This document shows, piece by piece, positions 45,658-54,036 of a stretch of DNA of 64,000 bases. Every line of letters starts with the position of its first letter. Within the stretch, counting starts at the first letter, position 1. The stretch is from positions 1 through 64,000 of the forward strand of contig CAZIUG010000006.1 in the NCBI GenBank assembly GCA_964542645.1. The letters run 5' to 3'. Under the pieces are notes generated by a model that was not told the origin of the DNA, ran no database searches, and saw nothing but the letters and a program-made list of their open reading frames with translations. The position numbers and the translations under genes were made by a program. The stretch is from Moanibacter sp964542645 (lineage in GTDB: Bacteria; Verrucomicrobiota; Verrucomicrobiia; Opitutales; UBA2987).

Positions 45658-46251
45658 ATGAATTCCACTAGTAGAGAAGAAAAGATCAGGAGTAAAGTTG
45701 TCGAAATCCTTCCAGAGCTAGATGAGATACATGACGGATTTTTGCGCGGCCAAGTGATTGAAGCCTGGGTCTACAGCCTGAGCAACAGCTCATTTAATTC
45801 GATTGATGAAATTCGGGCTAGCGGAAATGCCGACTCCCCTGCTATGAAGTGCGGTACGCAGACCGACCATATCCGGGGTGTCACAAGAATCGCTATGGTC
45901 CTAGGTGACGATATGATTAAACAATTTCCCCAACTGCCCATAAATCGGGATTTACTCATCGCCTGCGCAATCTGCCATGATGTCGGGAAGCCATACGAGT
46001 TTGATCCGAAAAATCAGAAACGATGGAAGGAGGATAGCATTGGCACCGGTTATCCCGCAATCAGACATCCGCAGTACGGTACCCACACCTGTCTGACTGT
46101 AGGTTTACCAGAGGAGGTTTGTCACGCTGCTGGATGCCACTCCGGGGAAGGGGAGCTGGTTCAGAGATCTCTTCATGTAACAATCGTCCATCACGCTGAT
46201 TACGTTTGGTGGGCCACCCTGAAAGCTGGCGACCAGATGGAATTGGAATAA
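45658..46251 (+). CDS. HD-domain protein with six potential metal ligands
   Basis: 197 residues. H71 (TQTDH), H107-D108 (CAICHDVGK), H143 (YGTHTCL), H161 (GCHSGEG) and D181 (VHHADY) form the H-HD-H-H-D pattern of dinuclear HD enzymes. Simple HD phosphohydrolases usually show only H-HD-D. Six-ligand HD proteins include HD-GYP phosphodiesterases and the mixed-valent diiron oxygenases PhnZ and MIOX. Which class this is cannot be read. The genome's many PhyH oxygenases make an oxygenase plausible. It sits convergent with the second Ldh_2 gene, 17 bp apart. Confidence 0.75.
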   Translation: MNSTSREEKIRSKVVEILPELDEIHDGFLRGQVIEAWVYSLSNSSFNSIDEIRASGNADSPAMKCGTQTDHIRGVTRIAMVLGDDMIKQFPQLPINRDLLIACAICHDVGKPYEFDPKNQKRWKEDSIGTGYPAIRHPQYGTHTCLTVGLPEEVCHAAGCHSGEGELVQRSLHVTIVHHADYVWWATLKAGDQMELE

Positions 46252-46268
46252 TACATTCATCGCTTTAA

Positions 46269-47276
46269 CTAAAACCGCGTATTTTCGTACCTCCCAAAGG
46301 AAGTCATCAATCCAAGTTGTCCAGCTTCTTCCTGCAAAGAATTAACGTGCTCGTCACTGAGAGGAATCCCTTTTTCACGGTTTTCCTGTTCCCAGTACCA
46401 TTCATTGCCTCCCGCTAATTCAGCTTGATCCATACCCGGCAACGGTCGGCACTTACGAGCATCGGAAATAAATTGATCCATCTCCATTTTTAATTCATCA
46501 ACTGGCATGAAGTGCGCCACATTAACAATGACGATAAAAGAACCCTGATTTGATTCCCATCTAGACTCTATTATTTCCTCACGGAAAATCCCTGCGAGGA
46601 CTCCCCCAAGCGCCTTAATAACGGCACTCAACGCCATATTTTTGAGTAAAGCCTTTGGCAAACGGAGAAAAAGATCCTCTTCGAATGGGAGGAGGCTGCC
46701 TCCCATATCCATGACCAGCGGCGGCTCTTCTCCAGCAGGAACTGCAATACTGATAGGGGACGAATTAATGATATTTGCAATCGAATTTTCCGGCTTTAAA
46801 TAGTTACGGCTATTAGATAGGGCGATGCCAATACAGTCATGTTCAATGGCAAGTCGTGTATAGTTACCAGCAGAGCCAAAGTGGTGGTGATTGAAGGTAG
46901 TCAGAACTGCTGCCCCTCCTTTTTTTGATTTTTCTATGATCTTTTCCGTACCAGTCCAGCAAGGGAAGTACCCCAAGCCCCCGTCACCATCCAGTACCAA
47001 TGAGGCCGGCGCCTCTCTGATCACAGACACCTTTGGTTGCGGATTGATTTTCCCTGCTCTCAATTCCTCCAGGTAGTGAGTCAACTGTCCCGTGCCGTGG
47101 CTGTAAATACACCGCTGATTATTACGCGTAAGGATTGTGGCAAGCAAATCAGCGTCCCGATTCGTCATATTGACTTTTTCGAAGATACGCAGAAGCAGGC
47201 CATGCAGCTCATCAAAGGGCACCCGAATTCCGTGTTTTGGAAGATAGTTGCGTCGGTCAAGATTTAGATGTTTCAT
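46269..47276 (-). CDS. Ldh_2-family malate/lactate-type dehydrogenase, second copy
   Basis: 335 residues from the ATG at 47276, which restores the alignment with the 334-residue copy at 33958; the frame to 47393 adds 39 unconserved residues. Markers: IYSHGTGQ, VLDGDGGLGYFPC, TTFNHHHFGSAGNYTRLA, SPISIAVPAG, LPGMDQAELAGG. It is an NAD(P)-dependent 2-hydroxy-/2-keto-acid (or imino-acid) oxidoreductase. Similar gene order of blocks but clearly diverged from the other copy, so the two probably act on different substrates. Confidence 0.85.
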   Translation of the reverse strand: MKHLNLDRRNYLPKHGIRVPFDELHGLLLRIFEKVNMTNRDADLLATILTRNNQRCIYSHGTGQLTHYLEELRAGKINPQPKVSVIREAPASLVLDGDGGLGYFPCWTGTEKIIEKSKKGGAAVLTTFNHHHFGSAGNYTRLAIEHDCIGIALSNSRNYLKPENSIANIINSSPISIAVPAGEEPPLVMDMGGSLLPFEEDLFLRLPKALLKNMALSAVIKALGGVLAGIFREEIIESRWESNQGSFIVIVNVAHFMPVDELKMEMDQFISDARKCRPLPGMDQAELAGGNEWYWEQENREKGIPLSDEHVNSLQEEAGQLGLMTSFGRYENTRF

Positions 47277-47573
47277 ATCGGCGTTCAATAGGACAATTGT
47301 ACTAAATGGGGTACATTCATACCTAGAATTATGATTAACTAGAATTTGTCTCCAATCAGATTCTGAATCTAATTGGAACAGACTGTTAGTCAACTTTCCC
47401 AGTTTGCTACCGATCCGTTCCGGTTATTCTTGCAATAGATTCAGCTCCATTAAATCGAAAGATTCTCAGATAAAAACAATGAGAAGGAGAAATTTATAGG
47501 AGATTATACGGGAAGAACACCGGTTGACAGCTGACCAAGTTTTGTTAACTGTCCCGAGGGAGCTTAGGGCCAT

Positions 47574-48656
47574 ATGAGAGCACCCACATTAAGGAATAAG
47601 CAATTTGTCATCGAGGAATTGCCAGATCCCATACCCTCGGAGGGTCAAATCCTTGTTAAGACTCGAGCATGCGGTATCTGTGGCACTGATCTTCACGCCC
47701 GTCTTTACGGTAAAAAACTTAGAGAATCCGCAGCTCGGACCAACGGCTTTGGTGCCAACTTCTGTGATGGCGTTGTCTTGGGTCATGAGTTTTGTGCTGA
47801 AGTGGTTGATCATGGACCGAGGACATCGAAACGTCTAAAACCTGGGACACTCGTCTGTTCTCTTCCTCGCCTTGTTGAGGATAACCGAAGATTCGGCATT
47901 GGCTGGTCACTAAAGGGAACCGGCGGGTACGGAGAATATATGAAACTCACAGAAGGTTTCAGTTTTCCAGTTCCCAATGGACTCTCGGCTGATCATGCAG
48001 CTTTAACCGAGCCAATGGCAATCGGATATCATGCTGTGCAGAAAGCTCGATTGGGGAAAAGAGATATTCCGCTAGTGATCGGATGCGGACCTGTTGGGCT
48101 CGCCGTAATAGCCTCCCTTAAACTCATGGAGGCAAGACCGATTGTCGCAGCCGACTTCTCGCCACGCCGCCGCAAATTCGCCGAGAGCCTTGGGGCTGAT
48201 GTGATTGTGAATCCTGCGGAAACCTCGCCTTACGAACGTTGGGCCGATGTCGCAGCAATTGATCCTCCAGATGAAACTCCTAATCCACAGACATGGTTTC
48301 AACCTCCAACCCACCGCCCTGCTGTTGCATTCGAATGTGTAGGAGTGCCCGGAATACTGAATCAGGTAATTTCTGCTGTTCCACGTGACACCCGAATTGT
48401 GGTAGTAGGATATTGCATGGAAACGGACCACCTAGACCCAATTTTCGCCCTAGATAAAGAACTCAATCTCCAGTACGTGATGGGCTACCATCCTAATGAA
48501 TTCAATGCTACTCTGCACCATATTGCGGACGGGAAAATCCCAGTCGAAGAACTTATTACGACCAAAGTCGGGTTAGGAGGCATCGCGCAGGCCTTCGAAG
48601 ATTTAGCCTCACCTGAAAGGCACGGGAAGATAATTATCGAACCCTCAATTTCCTAA
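47574..48656 (+). CDS. Zinc-dependent alcohol dehydrogenase (MDR family)
   Basis: 360 residues. Catalytic zinc ligands: CGICGTDLH and LGHEF. The GCGPVGLA Rossmann motif and ADFSPRRRKFAESLGADVIVN follow. The four-Cys structural-zinc loop of classical alcohol dehydrogenases is absent between residues 90 and 115. Between 235 and 260 is an unusual Pro-rich insertion, DPPDETPNPQTWFQPP, before the nucleotide fold resumes. It probably oxidises a polyol or sugar alcohol. Two hairpins follow the stop, one with a U-tract. Confidence 0.85.
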   Translation: MRAPTLRNKQFVIEELPDPIPSEGQILVKTRACGICGTDLHARLYGKKLRESAARTNGFGANFCDGVVLGHEFCAEVVDHGPRTSKRLKPGTLVCSLPRLVEDNRRFGIGWSLKGTGGYGEYMKLTEGFSFPVPNGLSADHAALTEPMAIGYHAVQKARLGKRDIPLVIGCGPVGLAVIASLKLMEARPIVAADFSPRRRKFAESLGADVIVNPAETSPYERWADVAAIDPPDETPNPQTWFQPPTHRPAVAFECVGVPGILNQVISAVPRDTRIVVVGYCMETDHLDPIFALDKELNLQYVMGYHPNEFNATLHHIADGKIPVEELITTKVGLGGIAQAFEDLASPERHGKIIIEPSIS

Positions 48657-48661
48657 GCCAT

Positions 48662-48683
48662 GATGGGTGGCGAATCACCCGTC
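48662..48683 (+). terminator. First of two tandem hairpins after the alcohol dehydrogenase
   Basis: GATGGGTG (48662-48669) pairs with CACCCGTC (48676-48683) around a 6-nt loop, an 8-bp stem with one G-U pair. No direct U-tract; may assist termination with the following hairpin. Confidence 0.4.
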
Positions 48684-48699
48684 CCTTATTAGCCTCATA

Positions 48700-48725
48700 A
48701 AAAAGGGTATCACCCCTTTTTATCT
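48700..48725 (+). terminator. Rho-independent terminator
   Basis: AAAAAGGG (48700-48707) and CCCTTTTT (48714-48721) form a perfect 8-bp stem with a 6-nt loop, the 3' arm running into a U-rich tail. The A-rich 5' arm means it could also terminate the convergent minus-strand gene. Confidence 0.65.
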
Positions 48726-48891
48726 CATCTTTTTGAAGACCAAAAAGTTGTCGGACTTTGACAAGCCCGCGGCTTAACACTGATCGCGGATCGAAGCTAT
48801 GGGGAAGACCCCTCCGAGCACTTTAACAAGAAGGATTCTCGTTCTTCTTCCTATCAACTAGGCCTTTAGATTAGAGATAGCCGAGACTCCT

Positions 48892-49599
48892 CTACTCTTC
48901 ATTCGATTCAAATCCTGATGGTTTGAGCACAACGATTGTGGACCTTCCCAAATCAGAATGGGGCAAGGGCAATGAAACGGTATGATGTCGAACAAGATAG
49001 GCCGGATTCTGATCACGGTGATCCAGAAACTTGTCGATGTTACTCATTTCAAATGTGAGCGGAGGCATACCGTAGTGCATTGGCACGATCCACTTAGGCT
49101 GCAAGAATTCGAACATCGGATCAAGATCATCATGGGATGGCGTCAAATTTTCGCCCGTTAACGCCATTAGTACATCGCAGTGGTTAGCGAATGGGGCGAG
49201 ATCCTCATCACTTAACCGGTAGCCAAGGTCACCCATATGCATGAACCAAACATCATCGACTTTAAACGCATAAAGGGCGTTATCCTGGGGGCCTCTTGGA
49301 TGGTTGGGATCCTCTGCCGCAGCGACTGTGATCAGTGTTTCGCCATTGAGCGCCACTTCTTCTTTCCCTTGGGATACATCCAGAGCATTGATTACTCGGG
49401 GATTTCCCTTCACCAGCCCAAGATTAGCATGTGCCGCATCTGTTAAAGAACTCACAATGATCGTATCAGCATCAAGTTGCGCTCCTTTGTCAGGGACGCC
49501 AAGTACGTCCGGAGCATAGGGATCTGTGACGATGATGGGCCTGCCGTCTTGCCAGATTCGAAAACAGGCGTGGCCCACGAATTCAAGTTGTATGGACAT
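48892..49599 (-). CDS. MBL-fold metal-dependent hydrolase, UlaG-like (COG2220 type)
   Basis: 235 residues, AAGGGAAG site before the ATG. Opens with LEFVGHACFRIW and IVTDPYAPD, as in UlaG (L-ascorbate-6-phosphate lactonase). Later HMGDLGY and KWIVPMHYGMPP supply the Asp and His ligands. The classical THxHxDH is missing: SLTDAAHANLG stands where most members read 'shH..DH'. So metal binding may be reduced, or the enzyme belongs to a divergent branch. Same strand as the following isomerase gene (66 bp), so the two may form one unit. Confidence 0.7.
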   Translation of the reverse strand: MSIQLEFVGHACFRIWQDGRPIIVTDPYAPDVLGVPDKGAQLDADTIIVSSLTDAAHANLGLVKGNPRVINALDVSQGKEEVALNGETLITVAAAEDPNHPRGPQDNALYAFKVDDVWFMHMGDLGYRLSDEDLAPFANHCDVLMALTGENLTPSHDDLDPMFEFLQPKWIVPMHYGMPPLTFEMSNIDKFLDHRDQNPAYLVRHHTVSLPLPHSDLGRSTIVVLKPSGFESNEE

Positions 49600-49664
49600 G
49601 ATCTTCCCTTTCTCTCTAATAAGACTTCAAATAGACAGTGCAATATTTTGGTACCTTAGTCGAT

Positions 49665-50642
49665 TCAAACCTCATAATTATACTCCCACCAGAGACGTCC
49701 AGTCGGTCGTTCGATCATCATCGGTTTGATGAACGCCGCCGCTTTCAGTAAGCCTTCCTCCACTTCCATGTAATCGCTCTCCATTTCTAAAGAGAGAATG
49801 CCACTGTAGCCAACAAACCGCAAGGCAGTTATAACTTCGCGCCAGGTCTGTTCATCATGGCCCCACCCAGGTAGGGTGAAAGTCCAGGACCGATCTCTGT
49901 ACTCTCCTGGACTTGTCGGATCAAATTTTCCTCTGATACGGAGATTAGGACCGTGATAGAGGGTGTCCTTCAGATGGACGTTTTCAATCATATCTTTCAA
50001 ACAAAACAAAGCCTCAAACGGATCGATATCCTGGACCCACATGTGGGAAATATCATAATTACAGGCTACCACTGGACCAAGTTCCTCACGGAGTCGGCGT
50101 AGCTGAAGTGGAGTATGAACCATCTGAAGGATCTGCATCTCGAAACAAAGGGTGATACCGTGGTCCGTTGCGATTTTCGCATGTTCCTTCCAGTAAGGTA
50201 TGAGGCGTCTTTCCCACTGCCATTTAAGGGCGTCCTTTAGAACATTGGCATCAGTGTTAACAATCCATGCCGGGAGGCTATCTCCCTCAGCGCCTTCCGG
50301 TAAGCCAGAAACCACAATCATCCTAGAGGCACCAATCTTGCTCATCAATTCGCAGGTTTTCCGAAACTTTAGACTATATTCTTCAGCTGCCTTCCGGTCC
50401 GGTGTCAATGGTTCGCCATGGGCGCTGAACGAATAAATCTCCATGCCATAACTCGAGTAGATATCAAGCCAACGATTTAGCTCACCTCGATCACCCAGAA
50501 GAGTGTCGAGGTCGCAATATTTCTTGGCCGCCGGACTCATTGTACCAACTTCAACTGCCGTCACACCTATATCCCGAGAAAATCTAAGTCCCTCTTCAAA
50601 CTCAAATTTCATTATGAATCCAGTGTTTATACCAAGTTTCAT
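49665..50642 (-). CDS. Sugar phosphate isomerase/epimerase (AP-endonuclease-2 fold)
   Basis: 325 residues with an AAAGGAT site upstream of the ATG. TIM-barrel blocks: GVTAVEVGTMSPA, MIVVSGLP, ITLCFEMQILQM (Glu), VACNYDISHMW (Asp, His), NVHLKDT and LEMESDY (final Glu). The set is consistent with a divalent-metal isomerase or epimerase. The barrel contains ISHMWVQD, seen in the inosose/ketose epimerase-like members. First gene of a probable pair with the downstream UlaG-like hydrolase, a combination reminiscent of ascorbate/gulonate pathways. Confidence 0.85.
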   Translation of the reverse strand: MKLGINTGFIMKFEFEEGLRFSRDIGVTAVEVGTMSPAAKKYCDLDTLLGDRGELNRWLDIYSSYGMEIYSFSAHGEPLTPDRKAAEEYSLKFRKTCELMSKIGASRMIVVSGLPEGAEGDSLPAWIVNTDANVLKDALKWQWERRLIPYWKEHAKIATDHGITLCFEMQILQMVHTPLQLRRLREELGPVVACNYDISHMWVQDIDPFEALFCLKDMIENVHLKDTLYHGPNLRIRGKFDPTSPGEYRDRSWTFTLPGWGHDEQTWREVITALRFVGYSGILSLEMESDYMEVEEGLLKAAAFIKPMMIERPTGRLWWEYNYEV

Positions 50643-50743
50643 TTAGTTATCCTTTTAGCGCTAATTCTTTGATCCTGTTGACACACTTTATCGCATCCAG
50701 CAGACCATACTTAAGACAAGCCTGAGAAAGGAAGCCAAAAGCT

Positions 50744-51106
50744 ATGCATCTACTAATCTTTGGCTCTGAGTACGTCGGGAAGACAACGTTGGCCACTGAA
50801 ATGCCCAAGTGGATGATCAAATTCATGGGTCTCCGACTTGTTCGATGGCACAATCACTTTGTCGTTCCAGACCTCGACGGCCATCTCATGATTCACGCCG
50901 AAGAAGATCAAACGGAAGAAGGAAAACCCACGGGAAAACGTAATACAAACGAATCTCTAGTACTGGCCAAGATGACACTCAACTATCTGGGATCTTGTGC
51001 CCTGATCTTGAACCGATGTACCCCCACAAGGTTCGCCTTCGTTATTCAAACAAACCCTACGGTTAATTATTCAACCGTGGATTTAAGTCCAAAGCGAGTT
51101 TTCTAA
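50744..51106 (+). CDS. P-loop NTPase N-terminal fragment
   Basis: 120 codons. Residues 7-15 read GSEYVGKTT, a Walker A (GxxxxGKT) motif at the usual N-terminal position of kinase-like P-loop proteins. VRWHNHFVVPDLDGH follows. After about residue 75 the sequence loses domain character, and no Walker B or kinase lid is present. Its last 44 bp overlap the 3' end of the convergent sialidase-like gene. It is most likely a truncated or frameshifted gene. Confidence 0.4.
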   Translation: MHLLIFGSEYVGKTTLATEMPKWMIKFMGLRLVRWHNHFVVPDLDGHLMIHAEEDQTEEGKPTGKRNTNESLVLAKMTLNYLGSCALILNRCTPTRFAFVIQTNPTVNYSTVDLSPKRVF

Positions 51107-52211
51107 AGTTTCGAACCTGATGGAGCGTAATCAGATTGGTATCGTGTTGGTTCCTACCTCCCTGTGAAGTACGCGCCAGAATGAGCAAATCGTCGCCAAA
51201 GATGAGTTGCGATGCATAACTGAATGAATTGCAAGGATGCTCATCAATCGCAACACAACCCGCCTGAAGCCAATTTAGTGCATCTTTGCTGTACATAAGC
51301 ATTAGAATTCGCCTCTCGTTGCCAGGTGGACCTTGAAAGCCAATCTCTCGTAAAGGCTCCCGATCTTGCCAGGTATCGGTTGGAATTGTCACCGTGGTCC
51401 AAAAAAGTCCCACAATTGGATCCTGTACAATGTGGAATTTGCACTGAGCTCCGGGCATCGGGTAGAACTGAAGAAAACGATATTTTAATTCCAACCCATC
51501 ATCTTTAAATCCACAAACGGCAGCCAACCCAGCCGTTGAGTGCCCATCAATAATAGTCCGCAATACAACCCGAAATTCACCATTTACCTCGATGACATTT
51601 CCCTCCAACCAGCTATCATGGGGGATCTTGTCTTCATTACTTGCCTCGTATTTGCCCTGCGTCAAAACGGCAGGCACTTTGGGGAACCCTAGCTTATTCG
51701 ACATCCGCCATGAAGAAGGGGCTAGCAGGTCTCTGGAAAGATCTCCCGCAACCACTAACGATTTCCACTCAGATCGCGCACCCATGCATGTTTCGAAGGC
51801 ACGGTATACAATCTCAGAACGGAACAATACATGAGTCGGAGCTCCATGAAATCGTCCTTGAAACAGGGTAACTATGTCAGTCCAGCTCTCACCCCCATCC
51901 GAGGATCTTGCAATACAAATGTCACGGCTTTTCCGCCGGTTTCCAATAAGATAAAGGACATCACCAACAATAAATAGGGATGCCCATATGAAATCCACAG
52001 CCGCTACCTTTCGCCAAGTCTCAGCCCCGTCATCACTCACGAGAATCTCTGTCTGATTCAAAATCTCCTCCTTGAGGGGTTTAGGCCGGAACCACTCGTA
52101 ACTAGCCACTAAACGCCCATTGGGCAAACTGGCCAAAGAGGGGGAACCCGTATACAAATTCTCAGGATCGGATGATCTTGCAAGTATACTATAGTTTTCG
52201 GACAAAACCAT
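51063..52211 (-). CDS. Sialidase/BNR-repeat-like protein
   Basis: 382 residues from the ATG at 52211, which has a GAGGA site 9 nt upstream; the ATG at 52220 overlaps that site. Two Asp-box motifs are clear: SDDGAETW (about residues 59-66) and SSDGGESW (about 103-110), with further propeller strands after them. The fold is a six-bladed beta-propeller as in exo-alpha-sialidases, but the arginine triad cannot be confirmed. No signal peptide, so a cytoplasmic glycosidase or lyase is possible. Confidence 0.65.
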   Translation of the reverse strand: MVLSENYSILARSSDPENLYTGSPSLASLPNGRLVASYEWFRPKPLKEEILNQTEILVSDDGAETWRKVAAVDFIWASLFIVGDVLYLIGNRRKSRDICIARSSDGGESWTDIVTLFQGRFHGAPTHVLFRSEIVYRAFETCMGARSEWKSLVVAGDLSRDLLAPSSWRMSNKLGFPKVPAVLTQGKYEASNEDKIPHDSWLEGNVIEVNGEFRVVLRTIIDGHSTAGLAAVCGFKDDGLELKYRFLQFYPMPGAQCKFHIVQDPIVGLFWTTVTIPTDTWQDREPLREIGFQGPPGNERRILMLMYSKDALNWLQAGCVAIDEHPCNSFSYASQLIFGDDLLILARTSQGGRNQHDTNLITLHQVRNFRKLALDLNPRLNN

Positions 52212-52327
52212 ACACACCATTCCTCACCACTAGTCACGCACACCTAACCTCATCACACTTTAAATCATGTACTGGGGTCAATCCACCTGTTAGCTTCATT
52301 ATTTTAATAGCGAATAGGAGTTTGGGC

Positions 52328-52819
52328 CTAGACCTTGGAATAAACCCCTAATCCTCCCATCTTACATACGATATCGAAATGCACTTTCGTCACGGGTTGG
52401 ATTGATAACCGTTGCCACCTTTGCACCACCCGCATCTTTTCAAGGGAACCCCGCGCCTTTATGTCAGCGAGGCTTACATATTTCCTAAAGGCCTTCTTCC
52501 ACCTGACATCTACCGAGTACCATCTCGGCTCCTGCGGAGTAGATTCTTCATCATAGTAATTACTATCGGGATCAAAGGCGCATGGATCAGGATAGGCCTC
52601 TTTCACAACTTCGGCAATTCCTGGAATGCCTGGCGATTTACAATTCGACTGGTAGAACAGGACCATGTCGCCCTTTTTCATCTCATCCCGGATGAAGTTT
52701 CGAGCCTGATAATTGCGTACCCCCCTCCACTTGCCGGTACTATTCGGTCGGTCGGTCTTGAGCTCGTCAAAGGAACACTCTTCCAACTCACATTTCATTA
52801 ACCAATACTTCCTCGCCAT
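52328..52819 (-). CDS. EVE-domain protein (Thy28/YTH-like modified-base binder)
   Basis: 163 residues. Starts KYWLMKCELEECSFDEL, then WRGVRNYQARNFIRDEMKKGDMVLFYQSN, GIPGIAEVVKEAYPDP and DVRWKKAF, the standard EVE blocks. EVE domains are PUA-like and bind modified nucleobases in DNA or RNA; many occur in restriction or RNA-modification contexts, but none is visible beside it here. The HAD phosphatase gene upstream on the same strand is 103 bp away. Confidence 0.85.
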   Translation of the reverse strand: MARKYWLMKCELEECSFDELKTDRPNSTGKWRGVRNYQARNFIRDEMKKGDMVLFYQSNCKSPGIPGIAEVVKEAYPDPCAFDPDSNYYDEESTPQEPRWYSVDVRWKKAFRKYVSLADIKARGSLEKMRVVQRWQRLSIQPVTKVHFDIVCKMGGLGVYSKV

Positions 52820-52922
52820 AACCTTCTTATTCGTCCGGATTGTATGACATATAAAAATTCCCTAAGGCCGTCAAATTTTTGTCATATCCAAAATCAGGCC
52901 AAGTCATGCCAATAAAAAATTA

Positions 52923-53747
52923 TCACCTCGTCCAACTCTCCACAGCTTCGGCAAACCCATCCCTATCGTGGCCCGCAACTACTGTAAATTTTCTGCGCAA
53001 ATCTGCCGGCGCATTCGCTACAACAACGGAACGGTGGCTCCACTCGAGGAGATCCAGATCGTTGTAATCATTACCTACGGCGAAGGATGATCTTCGCTCC
53101 ACTCCCAGATAACGAGAAAGCCAGTCAGCTGCTTTGGCCTTCGACACCAAGGGAGGAAAAATTTCTATCCAGCAAGAACGTTGATCCAATGGCGAAGTCG
53201 TCCGTATTACAGAGAGTTTCGGAAATAAATCCTGAAATACACGATGCAGGTATTCAGGATCCTTATTAGGCGTTACCACGATGAGAAATTGCGAGGATTG
53301 TGTGACTCCAAAATGATTCGGGTCCAACGGTGAACAAAAATCTCTGTACCTTTCGCAACGACTTGAAAAATCGTGATTCTCATTTCCACTCCTATGGAAT
53401 ACGAAATTATGATTATCCGGAACCGGTGCGTGGACCATGAAGTCAACTTTCAGGGAAAGGAGGATTTCAATGGTTGCCGCTGTTGTTTCTTGAGAAAGGT
53501 GATATGAGGTGATCAATTCACCTGATCGAAAATCGAAAATCCCGGCACCGTTAGAAGTAATAAGGTATTCTATCGGAAATCCCTTTTTAAGTGCCTGTTG
53601 TGCTGAAAAGAGGCTTCGTCCCGTCACCGCCACTCTCAGGAAACCGCAGTGCCCGAGATTCCATAGCGCCTTTCTGTTTCTCCAGCTCAACTTAGAATCT
53701 CTATTGAGAAGGGTTCCATCAAGATCCGTGAATAATATTGATTTCAC
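52923..53747 (-). CDS. HAD-superfamily hydrolase, Cof-type (sugar phosphatase-like)
   Basis: 274 residues starting at GTG 53747. FTDLDGTLL at residues 6-14 gives the nucleophile and acid Asp pair (D8, D10), AVTGRS is motif II, KAKAADWLSRYLG carries the motif III Lys, and GNDYNDLDLLE is motif IV. The C2B cap sits between. Members dephosphorylate sugar phosphates, nucleotides or mannosyl-glycerate precursors. Substrate unknown. Confidence 0.85.
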   Translation of the reverse strand: MKSILFTDLDGTLLNRDSKLSWRNRKALWNLGHCGFLRVAVTGRSLFSAQQALKKGFPIEYLITSNGAGIFDFRSGELITSYHLSQETTAATIEILLSLKVDFMVHAPVPDNHNFVFHRSGNENHDFSSRCERYRDFCSPLDPNHFGVTQSSQFLIVVTPNKDPEYLHRVFQDLFPKLSVIRTTSPLDQRSCWIEIFPPLVSKAKAADWLSRYLGVERRSSFAVGNDYNDLDLLEWSHRSVVVANAPADLRRKFTVVAGHDRDGFAEAVESWTR

Positions 53748-54036
53748 GACCTAAGATTTTTCTGGACCTGACATTAAACCGTTTCTTAGGCAGCAATCTA
53801 GGCTCAACAAACTCCTAGCCTCCAATTGTGTAAGGTTAGTCTTTGTTAAGTCGATTCCTTCTCTACCAACCGGAAAGCAATAGGAAAATATTAGTACAAG
53901 AAACAGTTTCAAAGTGATGAGGATTCGTAGTAACAAGCTTAGTCAAAACCTGAATCCAAAACTGGCTCTTGGACTTTTAACAGTTTCCCTTCCCATGCCG
54001 TAGTTTCAAACCAAAGACAGAAATTCTTAGGGAAGG

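Noticed and set aside
53751..53936. 61-codon minus-strand frame with a hydrophobic N-terminus upstream of the HAD gene
   Set aside because: TTG start, no ribosome-binding site, no recognised family. It could be a small secreted protein but there is not enough support.
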